From: Myotis daubentonii
Lineage: Eukaryota; Chordata; Mammalia; Chiroptera; Vespertilionidae
Direction of reading: 5' to 3'
DNA: 64,000 bases
NCBI RefSeq assembly: GCF_963259705.1
Contig: NC_081844.1
Coordinates: 22,181,715-22,245,714 of the forward strand
Shown here: piece by piece, positions 21,746-32,410 of the stretch
Layout: every line of letters begins with the position of its first letter
Numbering within the stretch: the stretch's first letter is position 1
The notes under the pieces: generated by a model
What the model saw: only the letters and a program-made list of their open reading frames with translations
Told to the model about the DNA's origin: nothing
Databases searched by the model: none
Position numbers and translations under genes: made by a program

Positions 21746-21985
21746 AAAGAATGGAAAAAAGAGAAGAAGGTGAATGGACTAAGCAAAATACGTCGAAACA
21801 GACAACAGTGTGGTGACAGCCAGAGGGAAAGGTGGATGGGGTGGAGGTGCGTAAAGGGGAAGAAAATGGGGACAGAAAGAGACTTTTTGGGATGATGGGT
21901 GCACAGATACAGTGAATACATCATGTCTTATTGAGTTCTACACTTGAAACCTGTACCCCAATAAACTCAATTAAAAATCTGTTTG
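21746..21985 (+). mobile_element. L1 3' UTR-type remnant, unit A
   Basis: GTGGTGACAGCCAGAGGGAA, then TGAAACCTGTACCCCAATAA followed by an A-rich stretch, resembling an old L1 3' end. No coding content. Confidence 0.55.
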
Positions 21986-22665
21986 TATTTTGACTATTGT
22001 AAATAATACTGCAATGATAATAGGAGTGCACATATCTTTTCAAATTAGCATTTTTGTTTTCTTCAGATAAATACCAAAGAGCGGAATTGCTGGGTGTCCA
22101 TCAATAGATGAATGGATAGTGAGTGTGAGATACACACACATAAACACACACACACACATAAACACACACACATGCACACACACATTAGATTATTACTCAG
22201 CAATAAAATCATTGACATCTTGCCATTTGCAACAATATGGATGGGCCTAGAGGGTATTATGCTAAGTGAAATAAGTCAGGCAGAGTCACAAAAATACTAT
22301 AGAATTTCAGTGACATGTAGAATAGAAAAAAACATAGAAAAAACATATGAACAGCCAAAGCAAAATGATATCAAAATCATAGATACACAGAACAAACAGG
22401 TGGTTGTCAGATTGGAGGGCTGGAGGGAAAGGATGGAAAAGGTAAATGGGAATAAGAAGTACAAACTTGCAGTTGTAAAATAAATAAGCCATGGATATAT
22501 AGTGTATAGAATGGGGAATATGGTCAATAATATCTTAATAAATTTGCATGGTGACAGATGGTTACTAGACATATTGTGGTGACCACATTGTAAGGTATAT
22601 AAATGTCCAGTTACTATGTTGTACACCTTAAGTTAATAAATAGTGTATGCTAACTGTAGTGTAAT
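21986..22665. mobile_element. Old L1 3' end with 5' inversion, unit A
   Basis: 21986 to about 22092 is antisense L1 ORF2 (TTTTGACTATTGTAAATAAT, CAGATAAATACCAAAGAGCG). From about 22094 it is sense (GTCCATCAATAGATGAATGG, ATGGGCCTAGAGGGTATTAT), running to a 3' end near 22665. The arms are consecutive in L1, as expected from twin priming. A CA microsatellite (22130-22185) lies within the sense arm. Confidence 0.75.
22130..22185 (+). repeat. (CA)n microsatellite in L1, unit A
   Basis: Interrupted ACACAC tract. The tract is much shorter in unit B (about 39852-39876) and of intermediate length and purer in unit C (57913-57950). Confidence 0.9.
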
Positions 22666-24319
22666 AAAGAAAAAGAAATAAATAAAATAATAGTTGTAAT
22701 TGTATAAAAATATGTTCAATAAACAGAGGGTGAGAGAGAAAGGAATGAAATGAAATGAAATGAGGAGTTTAAAATGAACTCAAAAGATCAGGTGTAAGGA
22801 AGAAAAATCTTCCTTGGTTCTGGCAGCATTTGAACCCTAAACATATTCCCCAGATTCCCAGCAAAATAATAAGAGAACAAAAAGAAACTTGTCTAAAAAA
22901 CAAAAGAGGTGATATCTTTATGGTGTCACTTTACATATTGTACACCCAAAGCAAAGGAATAAACCAACACTTCACAGAAGAAATATAATGTGGAACATTT
23001 TAAATATCAAGCAGTAGAACACTTGCATTTTCTGTACCTGTTTCGTAAATATATATAACCACTTCGTTTTTATATATTATGATAGAGGATGAGGTTAGCC
23101 CCTTCCTTCTTTTTTTAACGTGGCATCATTTCTATTATTTCTTGGGCTTTGGGTTTTCATCTCTTTTGTGACAAACCCAGTGGGCACCCTCTGGTCCTGG
23201 TTCAGGTCTACATCCAACATGCAAGACCTCCCAGACCATGCTTTATACATCTGCCCACACCATGACAATTTTTACAATGAATAGTTTCTTCATATGATTC
23301 TTCCTGAGGACATTATTTTAAGCACACATTTATTTCATTATTCTCTCTCATCACTGCTATGCTGCATGATTCAAAAAACAGGATGTCTCCTGCTTTGCTC
23401 ACATTTGGAATTTTCACAGAGGTATGTGCATAGATACACACTCACATAGAAATAAAACTAAGAATGTGAACAGTCACAACATGGGAAAATGAAGGTGTAA
23501 TAAACCAGGTTAAAAATAGTAGTGTCAAAACAACCAAAATAAACATATTTGAATGAAGAATCAAATATTAATTGAAACAATCCATAAAATAGCAATAATT
23601 CAATGATATCAACATCAGTTAATAATTAAATTGTAAAGACATATCTAAAAGAATATAATACATAATGTTCCTAGATTGTTCTGTCACATGGGGGATGCTC
23701 AGTTGTTATTCATTCAATGATTCTGGAATCAGGTTCCAATGTATATGAACACTTACCATATAACAAGTTTGTCTTTCTAATGAATATTTGGTATTCCTCT
23801 GAGCCTTATTAAATAACTTTTCTCATGTGAATACCCAGCATAGGAGAAGATACTGCAATGTATGACTCAAGAACTGCTTTTGCAAGGTACCATCTCCCTG
23901 CACTGGTCAGGGTATTTTCAATAAATACAAAATATGCTCAAACACGCCCCTTCTTAGAAATTTAATATAGACACTCTCACTTCACTGCACTGTACTCCAC
24001 ATCTAATACTCGATTCCCTGCTCCCCAAAGAGCAAAACTCCTCAGATATGTCTTCTTTATGCATTTCATTCATTTTACAGTGTATACCCACACCCATCGC
24101 TTAATTGTCAACTATGGTCTTTGTAGTGTAGATCAAACAAACCCATCTTAAGGTACTAAGTAAATTAATTACACATTAGTGACTGAACCAAGAATATAGA
24201 CACAATACTTGCTTGTCTCTGGGCTAGGCTGATTAGATTCACAGTGACCCAGGTAAAAGTTCTCAGGATCCATTCTCTCTGACCCTTTCCTGATGTACCT
24301 GCTGGGCTCTCAGACTCAC

Positions 24320-24430
24320 CTGGATGGATCTCTGAGAGGATGGTCTCCATGTGGAACTCCTCCCTGGATAGTTGATGATGGAGACTGAAGCTCTGTCCCC
24401 ACACAAGACAGCAGGAAGGAGGGAAGCATC
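24320..24430 (-). promoter_or_regulatory. Candidate non-coding 5' exon end with splice donor, OR A
   Basis: On the minus strand ATCCATCCAG is followed by GTGAGT (bases 24319-24314), a perfect consensus donor. It is retained in unit B (exon end 42008) and unit C (60138). OR genes normally have a short non-coding first exon kilobases upstream; here the intron to the acceptor at 11671 would be about 12.6 kb and full of L1 and HAL1. The exon start is unknown. This is inference only. Confidence 0.25.
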
Positions 24431-24631
24431 AGTCCCTGATCCAGCTCAGGAATCAAAAACAACAACCATGTCCTGTTCAACAACATTGTACAAGCTGAGG
24501 GACTCCACAGGAGAGATATTTACAGCTCCCTCTATCCCTGCTCATCAGGCACATTTCTCTTGGGTTATTCCAGCATCTAAGCATGTGATTTCCCTGTGGG
24601 CCTCTGGAATAAACAGAAAGGAAATTTTTCC

Positions 24632-24655
24632 TAATGATTCTCTGATCCCAAGAGA
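24632..24655. promoter_or_regulatory. Candidate OR promoter motifs (homeodomain plus O/E-like), unit A
   Basis: TAATGA (24632-24637), a homeodomain/LHX2-type core, is followed nine bases later by TCCCAAGAGA (24646-24655), which partly resembles an Olf-1/EBF site. That pairing is typical of OR promoters. It lies about 310 bases upstream of the candidate donor on the minus strand and is unchanged in units B (42320-42343) and C (60450-60473). Short motifs like these also occur by chance. Confidence 0.25.
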
Positions 24656-24994
24656 CCAGGTTAGAAGCCAAGTAAGTTTAGTTTTTATATCTCCTTCTCC
24701 CTATTCTTTCTGCTTTCCAGAGGTCTGACCTCCTACCACCTTATCACAACCCTGAGTTAACATTTTCCCCAAAGTCTGAGGCCAAGAAGCCCATCACTAG
24801 CAGGTCCGTGTGATCCTCAAGCACTAACTTGTGGTTGGCACACAGCCCTAATGGCTCTAAGAAGTTGCTATCCTCCTCTCTAATAGGGGAGAGCTGTGTT
24901 CCTCTGGATTCCTGACACAGCTGTCAAAATGATTAGGGATTTTGTACTTATTTCACAAGGTAAGAGCTGTCATTAAGTCCCTCATTATAAAATA

Positions 24995-25160
24995 CTAGAG
25001 GCCTGATGTGCGAAATTCCTGCAAGGGGCTCAGTCCTCCCAGCCCTGGATGCCTCCCAGACTCACCAGTCCCTTGCAGCCCTGGCTTCATCCAGAAGGTT
25101 GTCTGGAAGGTCGTTCAGCTCATTGGTCTAATTAGCATATTAGCTATTTATTATATAGGA
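24995..25160 (-). mobile_element. Non-autonomous Helitron (HeliBat-type), unit A
   Basis: 166 bp with both ends. On the minus strand it starts TCCTATATAATAAATAGC after an A and finishes GGCCTCTAG before a T. The interior includes GCTAATATGCTAATTAG near the 5' end. Rolling-circle transposon fragment with no coding capacity; 166-bp copies occur at the same place in units B and C. Confidence 0.9.
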
Positions 25161-25204
25161 TATGTTAATTACGATGTACACTTAGATATTCCTTTTTTAA
25201 AAAT

Positions 25205-25432
25205 AGCCACATTCTTTTTAAAATATATTTGTATTGATTTCAGAGGTAGCAAGAGGGAGAGAGAGATAGAAACCTCAATGACGTGATTGAATCATTGATC
25301 CATTGCCCCCTGCATGCCCCCTACTGGGGACCAAGCCAGCACCTCGGGCATGTGCCCGTGACCAGAATCGGATCCAGGACCTTTCAGTCTGCAGGCTGAT
25401 GCTCTATCCACTGAGCCAAACCAGCTAGGGCT
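25205..25432 (-). mobile_element. Ves SINE, unit A
   Basis: Minus-strand Ves with GCCCTAGCTGGTTTGGCTCA head at 25432. TACACTTAGATATTC on the left (25169) and TACACTTAAGTATTC on the right form the target duplication. Confidence 0.92.
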
Positions 25433-25479
25433 ACACTTAAGTATTCTGATGCCATGTAACCGGAGCGTGACATCTTATA

Positions 25480-25625
25480 AGCATCATCGGATTTAATTTT
25501 TTGAAAAGTTCATTCTATAAGATCTATTGTGAACTCTATTCCCCTTTACAGAAATGGGGCTTAAAGGGGTTTAGTCATCTGCTCAAAGTTACAAGCTGAA
25601 GAAGGGATGGGTCCTGATTGGAATC
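25480..25625 (+). mobile_element. MIR SINE remnant, unit A
   Basis: CTATTCCCCTTTACAGAAAT, then GTTTAGTCATCTGCTCAAAG and TTACAAGCTGAAGAAGGGAT follow the MIR core order (CCCCATTTTACAGATGAGG ... GTCACACAGCT). Ancient mammalian SINE. Confidence 0.65.
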
Positions 25626-25654
25626 TGTCATGTTGCTTTCAGTTTTCAAATTCT

Positions 25655-25865
25655 GGGCCAATGATTCCCAACCTGAAATGATTTTGCCCCAGGGGATACT
25701 TGGCATTTCTGGAGGGAGGTTGCTGAACCTAGTCTAGCCCAGCACTTCCTCAGCTTCAGTGTGCATCTGAGTCACCTAGGATTCTAGTTCTTCTGATATA
25801 ATGACCCATCTCCCAGGAGGTGGTGATACTGCATCTCCTGATCTGAGGACCACTCTTTGACCACG
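25655..25865. mobile_element. hAT-Charlie relics (MER20-like and MER5-like), unit A
   Basis: 25655-25730 has GATTTTGCCCCAGGGGATAC and TTGGCATTTCTGGAGGG, resembling MER20. 25740-25865 has CAGTGTGCATCTGAGTCACC and GAGGTGGTGATACTGCATCT, resembling MER5. Old non-autonomous DNA transposons, identified from memory of consensus wording. Confidence 0.5.
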
Positions 25866-26216
25866 TGGCTTTGTGTCAGAGTCACTGAACCAAAATTTTA
25901 TTTGTATGTTATTTGAATAAGTAGTGTATCCCCTTATTCCAGAGGTTGTGATATCTTCTGGGTTTAGTTCTTTTATATAAAGGCCATTGAACAACGTCAA
26001 ATAATAAGCTCCTGATTTCATTGCTTATAATTACATAATAAAGAAATTAAAACTTTTGTGTACTTTGTTGGAATTATACATACACAGACCCATGCAGTAT
26101 GCATTCTTAAATTTTGTATGGCTCTTTTAATTTAGCAAATTTGTATTTAAATATGTTCACTTTATTGTATGCCTTTATATTTTAATAAACCACAATTTTT
26201 AAAAACCTTATGTCTT

Positions 26217-26438
26217 GCCCTAACCGGTTTGGCTCAGTGAATAGAGCGTGGGTCTGCAGCCTGAAGGGTACCAGGTTCAATTCCGGTCAAGGGCATGTAC
26301 CTTTGCTGTGGGCACATCCCCAGTAAGGGGTGTGCAAGAGGCAGCTGATCGATATTTCTCACTCATTGATATTTCTAACTCACTATCCCTCTCCCTTCCT
26401 CTCTGTAAAAAAATCAATAAAATATATTTTTAAAAAAC
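26217..26438 (+). mobile_element. Ves SINE, unit A
   Basis: Head CCCTAACCGGTTTGGCTCAG, box B GGTTCAATTCCGGTC, tail TCAATAAAATATATTTTTAA. AAAAACCTTATGTCT before and AAAAACCTTAAGTCT after give the target duplication. The A and B copies share derived bases; the C copy is closer to the usual Ves sequence. Confidence 0.93.
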
Positions 26439-26439
26439 C

Positions 26440-27180
26440 TTAAGTCTCAAGGTAAGATCTAGAGCCCAGTAGCTGAGTCACATTTTATCTACGGTTGAAG
26501 ATACATCTTCAAACTGGTTAGAAAACCGAGAACAGAGTGTCTTCTATGGGTACAAAAATAGTACAATTAAATATAGGCAGTTTATATAAACTCATTTTAT
26601 TCTAAACTACAAGATTAACATACATATATAAATAAACTGACATAAATTGGTTCAACATAGGGGTCTGGCACAGCCTCATGCAATGTCAAGGATGAGCTAT
26701 AGAAATACAGTATAGAAACACGCAGCTAATGCAGGCTCAGGAGTATCTGAGCAATGATCAGAACAACTCCCATCATATAATCTCATTAAATCAGAAAGGC
26801 ATAATAATAAACCATTTGGTTTAGGATGCTTGTTATGTAGCAATAGCTAACTGATACAATAATCCAAGCAAATAGCACTGAGGGCAAATGTATTAATATA
26901 GTTCTTTTGATTTGGGGCATATGCCTGGTATTTGGAGATAGCATTCATGATTTTAATCTTACTCAAGTTTATTGCAGGTAACTGTACAAATAGGTGACTA
27001 TAGTGAGGTTTTGTTCCAGGGAAATTGAACAGGCTGAAAGGACATTCATGTCAGTGCAGAAAAATTGGTGACCCTGAATCAAATGCTGAGCAGGAATTCA
27101 AGCTCTCTAGTAAGACATCCTCTTTTTCATGAGTAAAAGAAATTCCTTAGCATGAGGGAGACATACAATAGATTATCAGT
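26440..27180. other. Low-copy non-coding DNA at the right end of unit A
   Basis: No gene or repeat family recognised. Conserved in B (44125-44865) and C (62262-63000). Confidence 0.5.
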
Positions 27181-27230
27181 TTTTTAGATATATTTTTGGG
27201 GATTATTCAATTGATAAAATAAGAACAAAT
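27181..27230. other. Unit A / unit B duplication junction
   Basis: The right end of the unit (a run TTTTTAGATATATTTTT) is joined directly to the left-end sequence GGATTATTCAATT. At the outer right end of unit C the same T/A-rich run leads instead into the tail of a Ves SINE (63005-63025). At the outer left end, GGATTACTAAATC is preceded by unrelated sequence. The B/C junction at about 44870-44890 is equivalent. Confidence 0.8.
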
Positions 27231-27746
27231 TACGTACAATGATGTATGTCATTGGAGAACAACTTATTCTTTTTTAAATTAAATTTATTAGGGTGAAATT
27301 GATTAATAAGATCAAATAGGTTGTGAGTGTGTATTTCTTAGACACATAATCTGTATATTGTATTGGGTGCCCAACACCCACAGTCAAATCATTTTCTGTC
27401 ACCGTGTATTTGGTGCACTTGATCCATCAGTACTCGCCTACGCCCTTCCCTCTGGAAATCACCATACTGTTGTTTCTGTCTAAAGAAATCTCTGTTGCCC
27501 AATAAATAAATTGGAATTTCGAAGTATTTCTGAGTATGGTTGGAAAAACTGTAAAGGTAAGAATAAAGACACAGAGGAAAACTCTATAACAGAGCAGAAA
27601 GCTTAATAAAGTGGTTACTTAAATTGTATAGAGAAGATGCAACAAACACATGGAAATTCCAGGACATGAATAAAAAAAGCAAGTTCTACAATGACATGAT
27701 GATTAAAGAATAGAAATGTCTGGCTCCAAGACTTTGATCCCTGCAA

Positions 27747-28715
27747 TCATGGGCACTTCCTCATCCCTAAGACAACTGGAACTTTTATGCTTGTCATCCC
27801 AAAAAATCTTTTCAGAGCCTCCTTTATGTCTTTGTTCTTCAGACTGTAAATGAAAGGATTGAGCATGGGTGTGACCAGGGCATACATCACTGAGGCTGTT
27901 GCACTTGAGTGTGAGTTTTGGGTAGCAGCAGAGCTGAGATACACTCCTAGGATTGTACCATAAAATAAGGAGACAACTGAGAGGTGAGAGGCACACGTAG
28001 AAAATGCTTTATACTTCCCCTGAGCTGATGAGATTCCTCGTATGGAGGACACTATCTTAGAGTAAGAGTAAAGGATCCCAGCAAGGGGACCACCACCCAG
28101 CAACACAACTCCAAAATACATCACCATGGTATTAAGAAAGGTGTCAGAACAGGCAAGTTGGACAATCTGATTGAGTTCACAGAAAAAGTGAGGAACTTCC
28201 AAGCATGTACAGAAGGATAGTCTCAACACCATTAAATTTTGTAACAAGGAATACAGGGCACTCATGATCCAGGACACCAGAACCAGCAGTCCACAGAGCC
28301 GGGGGTTCATAATTACTGTGTAGTGCAGGGGGTGGCAGATGGCCACAAAACGATCATAGGCCATCACTGTCAAGAGGAAGTTGTCCAACACTGCAAAGAG
28401 TATGAAAAAATACATCTGGGTGATGCAGCCTTCATAGGTGATGACTTTGCTTCCTGTCTGGATGTTCATCAGCATCTTTGGTACAGTGGTGGAGGTGAAA
28501 CAGATGTCTACCAAGGACAGGTTGGAGAGGAAGAAGTACATGGGCGTGTGGAGGTGGGAATCTGAGATGACAGCCAGGATGATGAGCAGGTTTCCCAACA
28601 CAGTGATCAGGTACATGGAGAGGAACAGTCCAAATATGAGGGGCTGCAATTCTGGTTCTTCTGAAACTCCCAGGAGAATAAATTCTGAAATTGAGGTATC
28701 ATTGCCTTGTACCAT
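27747..28715 (-). CDS. Olfactory receptor, OR7 family-like (OR B)
   Basis: An intact 322-residue single-exon OR with every family landmark: NDT at 5-7, [10 protein letters not shown] at 58-67, [10 protein letters not shown] at 118-127, [10 protein letters not shown] at 236-245, PMLNPFIYS at 283-291, and Cys 97, 169, 179 and 189. It differs from OR A and OR C at about 17-18 residues, many in or near helices 3-5 (88, 101, 110, 146, 151, 155, and PLAGIL at 210-215 where A and C have PLVCII). At 210-212 it agrees with OR1 (PLAG), so A and C carry the derived state there. Start chosen as for OR A; acceptor AG at 28733-28732. Expected to be an odorant GPCR with possibly altered ligand preference. 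Confidence 0.96.
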   Translation of the reverse strand: MVQGNDTSISEFILLGVSEEPELQPLIFGLFLSMYLITVLGNLLIILAVISDSHLHTPMYFFLSNLSLVDICFTSTTVPKMLMNIQTGSKVITYEGCITQMYFFILFAVLDNFLLTVMAYDRFVAICHPLHYTVIMNPRLCGLLVLVSWIMSALYSLLQNLMVLRLSFCTCLEVPHFFCELNQIVQLACSDTFLNTMVMYFGVVLLGGGPLAGILYSYSKIVSSIRGISSAQGKYKAFSTCASHLSVVSLFYGTILGVYLSSAATQNSHSSATASVMYALVTPMLNPFIYSLKNKDIKEALKRFFGMTSIKVPVVLGMRKCP

Positions 28716-28806
28716 GTTGTAGAGGTGATGACTAAGAATGAAAAAATTATATGATTACTTTCCATAGAAAACATCCTGAGTAAAGTGGTAATGCTCCCAT
28801 TTAGAG

Positions 28807-28874
28807 CAAGCATGTCAAACTCTCGGCTGGCGGGCCCCAGTATGTGGCCCGCCGGTGCGTGTTTGACATACTTG
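28807..28874. mobile_element. 68-bp hAT-type MITE (unit B)
   Basis: Same TIRs and palindromic core as in unit A; flanks are ATTTAGAG and GTTTAGAG. Confidence 0.8.
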
Positions 28875-30307
28875 GTTTAGAGATAACCAAGATGGCAGAG
28901 TAGGTAAATGCCAGTACTCACTGCCTCTCACAACTACATCAAAATTATACCTAAAATACAGAAAACCCATCATTCAGAACCACCTGTGAGCTTGCTGTAT
29001 GGAAGTCCTATAGCAAGAAAAGTAAAGAAGAAAACACAATGAGACTGGTATGAGGAGTGGAGGGGCAGAATGTCTGGTCCAACACCCACATGTGTCTTTT
29101 TTTTTAGTCAGGAGGGATATATATCTTGGCTGCACAGGCTCCACTGTGAGGAGCAAAGGGTCCTAGCCCCACAGCAGACCCCCCCATCCCAGGGTTTCAC
29201 AGCTGGAAAGAGAAGTTCCCATAACTTCAGACTATAAAAACCAGGGGTGGGGGTGGGGGCATTGTAGCTGAGTAACAGAGAGGCTGTTGAAAACCCAAGC
29301 GTTCCTTTTAAAGGGCTGGTTCAGGAATTTACTGGGACTCAAACCCTCTGAGCTCCAGAGCTGGGGGGTCTTTAGGAGTCCCAAACATATACAGGGAGGA
29401 AATGGATTATCTGGCATTAGGGCAGGAACTCAGGGGTGGCTTTCTTCCAGATTGGGATGCGCACAGGGTCATTGTTTCTGTTCTTGGACACCTAGCGTCA
29501 CAGGGATGATTGGCAGCCATTTCTGAGTCTCCATAGGCATGGCCTACACTGTTTGCTCCACCCTGGTGATTCCCTAAGACCCTGCCCCACCCAATTTGCA
29601 GCCTCATCTAAGCTGTTTGCAGCAGCTTTCCAATATGAATGGCCTGTCCTGGCTCAGGTTTCAGACATTCCTGAAATCTCTCAAACAAGCTGCAGATGGC
29701 ATCAGCATGCCCCAAACCTATCAATAAAAGACCCAACACCCATCACTAGTACCAGGCTACCTTGCTTCAGATCTGGGCCTCACCTTGGCACTTCCAAGCC
29801 CAATTGAATTAGTAGCCATCAGCAGACCTCTGTGTAGCTCCTGCCAGGTGGCCCCAAGCAATGGCTGACTTTGCACCTCCTGGGAGGCCACAGAGCCAAT
29901 GCACCTGGTGGACTGCTTTAAACCAAAGCAGGTTACAACTCTACACATCCACAAGTGACATACTCAAAGGCCAGACCTTATGAGCCCCAAAAGCCCTACT
30001 GAAGCAAATCATGCTCCAAAGGTATGTCTCCAGCACACCTGCTCTCCCATTGTAATTGCAGCTGGTCCTCAGAGTCAATTGGCCTGGAGGTCAATTCCTC
30101 ATAGTGAAGCCAACAGCAATCAAGGCTCAACTATAAGACTGTGCAAATGGCCCACACAGGGCATAACTAGAGTACCCAGCTCAGGTGACTGGTAAGGCTG
30201 AGCCACTGGGCCCTACAGGACACCTAATACACAAGGCCATACTACCACTTTGAGGAGACATAGTAGCTCTACCTAATACATAGAAATGAAAACAGGGAAG
30301 CAGCTAA

Positions 30308-30948
30308 AAATGCAGAAACAAAGAAACAGGTCACAAGTGAAAGAAATGGAAGCAACTAAACTCCTGGATACAGAGTGCAAAACAATGGTATAAGGTTACT
30401 CAAGGACCTTAATGAGAGCTTCAAGGGACTTACTGAAAGCTTTAAGGGACTTAGTGAGACTTTCCAGGATCTTAGTGAGAATTTCAAAGACATGAAAAAA
30501 GAACAATCAGAAATTAAGCATACACTAACTTAAATAAAAATTTATAGGGATTCAGCAATATACTAGCAGATTCAGAAAATCAAAGCAACAATTTGGAATA
30601 TGAGAAAGCAAAAAACACCCAATTAGAAGAGAAAAAAGAATCCAAAAATATGAAGATAATTTAAAGTGCCTCTGGGACAACTTCAAGCATACTGACACCC
30701 GCATTACGGAGTTGCCAGAAGGAAAAGAGAGACAGGAAGATATTGAAAACTTATTTGAAGGGGTAACAACAGAAAACTTCTACTACCTGGTAAAAGAAAT
30801 AGACTTACAAGTCCACGAATCACAAAGAGTCCCAAACAAGAGGAACCCAAAGAGGCCCACACCAAGACACATCATAATTAAAATCCCAAGGGCTAATGGC
30901 AAAAAGAGAATCTTAAAAGCAGCCAGAGAAAAGCAGTTAGTTTCCTAA
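30308..30948 (+). pseudogene. HAL1 ORF1, unit B, broken
   Basis: C-terminal frame from 30712 (PEGKERQEDIENLFEGVTTE, RILKAAREKQLVS). The coiled-coil part upstream has stops (for example ACTTAAATAAAAATT near 30530). Same 21-bp heptad-coding repeats as in A at about 30406-30490. Confidence 0.8.
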
Positions 30949-31202
30949 AAAATGAGCATCCATACGACTTTCAGCTGATTTCTCAACAGATACTTTGCAG
31001 GCCAGAAGGGAGTGGTAAGAAATATTCAAAGTGATGAATAGCAAGGACTTACAACCAAGATTACTCTACCCAGCAAAGCTATCATTTAGAATTGAAGGTC
31101 AGATAAAGAGCTTCACAGACAAGAAAGAGCTAAAGGAGTTTCATCACACCAAACCAGTATTACATGAAATGTTTAATGGTATTCTTTAAGAAGAGGAAGA
31201 TG

Positions 31203-31420
31203 CCCTGATCGGTTTGGCTCAGTGGATAGAGCATTGGCCTATGGACTGAAAGGTCACAGGTTCGATTGCGGCCAAGGGCATGTACCTTGGTTGCGGGCAC
31301 ATCCCCAGTAGGAAGTGTGCAAGAGGCAGCTCATCGATGTTTCTCTCTCATCTATGTTTCTAACTCTCTATCCCTCTCTCTTTCTCTCAGTGAAAAATCA
31401 ATAAAACATATTTTTAAAAT
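31203..31420 (+). mobile_element. Ves SINE in HAL1 (unit B)
   Basis: Copy of the 14140 insertion: head CCCTGATCGGTTTGGCTCAG, box B GGTTCGATTGCGGCC. Confidence 0.92.
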
Positions 31421-31448
31421 AGAAGAGGAGGATGCGGAAGAGGAAATA

Positions 31449-31523
31449 GAAGAAGAAGAAGAAGAAGAAGAAGAAGAAGAAGAAGAAGAAGAAGAAGAAG
31501 AAGAAGAAGAAGAAGAAGAAGAA
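31449..31523 (+). repeat. (GAA)n microsatellite, about 25 copies
   Basis: Expanded relative to 8 copies in unit A and about 5 in unit C. The poly-Glu ORF over it is not a gene. Confidence 0.97.
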
Positions 31524-32040
31524 ATATGAACAATAAAATGGCAATAAATACATATCTGTCAACAATTGAATCTAAAAATCAAAATAAACGAATAAGAAAG
31601 CTAATGAACAAAATAAACTGGTGAATAAAATGGAATCAGGGGCATGGAACAGGCATAAGAATCTCTGAGGGAAGGGGGGAAGGTAGGTGGGTGGGAAGAC
31701 ATTAACCAAAGATCTTACCTATGAATACAGACACTAGGTTGGTGAAGGCCTAAGGTTGGACAAGAACTGGCTGGAGGGGGACTTTGGAGGGGGGGAGACA
31801 TCTGCAATACTCTCTACTGTAAAGATTTATAATTTTTTAATTAATTTAATGGAAAGAAGCCTAACCACATCAACCTATAAGTAAAACTAACTCTCAAGAT
31901 GATCCAGTAAAATAATGGGCACATCAGAACTCTGATACTTTGCTAGTATTTATTATCAGACAACTGGGCAGCAAGTGTGGCTATGAGCTCTATGGCTGTT
32001 CCACGGAGGAGGGTTGAATATGTGAATAGACAAAATACAA

Positions 32041-32410
32041 CAAAAAAATGAACCCAATTCATTAAAAAAAAAAATGGATAAAAGACTTAAATGCATGTCA
32101 TGAAACCATAAACATCCTAGAAGATAACAGGAACTAAAATCTCAGACATTTCTCACATCAATATTATTGCCAATATATTTCCTCAGACAAGGAAAACAAA
32201 AGAAAAAAATAAACAAATGAGACTACATCAAACTAAAAAGCTTTGGCACATAAAAAGAAACCATCAGCAAAATGCAAAGGAAACCCACTGAATGGGAGAA
32301 CATATTTGCCAATGACACATCAGATAAGGGGTTAATTTCCAAAATATATAAATAATTCATACAACTCAACACCAGGAAAAGATAATCAACCCAATTTAAA
32401 AGAGAAAGGG
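32041..32410 (+). mobile_element. Older L1, left part, unit B
   Basis: Matches 14930-15301. It is interrupted by the younger L1 and continues at about 38403. Confidence 0.85.

Larger units (their letters stand above)
22743..24994. other. Low-copy non-coding DNA, unit A
   Basis: About 2.2 kb conserved in all three units with no recognised transposon apart from a short GAAAT repeat at 22743-22762. It carries short ORFs near 24165-24728 on both strands that are retained in the three units, but they lack domains and start/stop differences look neutral. It lies upstream of OR A on the OR's strand and contains the candidate promoter and 5' exon described separately. Confidence 0.5.
10146..27197. 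repeat. Tandem segmental duplication, unit A
   Basis: First of three direct copies. The left edge is where homology to units B and C begins (GGATTACTAAATC here, GGATTATTCAATT in B, then ATAAAATAAGAACAAATT in all). The right edge is a TTTTTAGATATATTTTT run. About 17.05 kb. It lacks the two Ves SINEs private to unit C and carries a deletion of about 610 bp in its L1. Confidence 0.93.
28883..31848 (+). mobile_element. HAL1 element, unit B
   Basis: Same layout as in unit A. The broken ORF1 spans about 30308-30948; its RNA-binding part reads QRVPNKRNPKRPTPRHIII. A Ves SINE and an expanded GAA tract lie in the 3' portion. Confidence 0.85.

Noticed and set aside
24165..24728. Possible small gene on either strand, retained in three units
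   Set aside because: Units are so similar that short ORFs persist by default. No domain, signal or codon pattern is seen, and a splice donor interrupts the minus-strand frame. Better explained as low-copy non-coding DNA, perhaps OR leader.
31266..31529. Poly-glutamate protein ORF
   Set aside because: It runs from a Ves SINE into a GAA microsatellite; no evidence of a gene.
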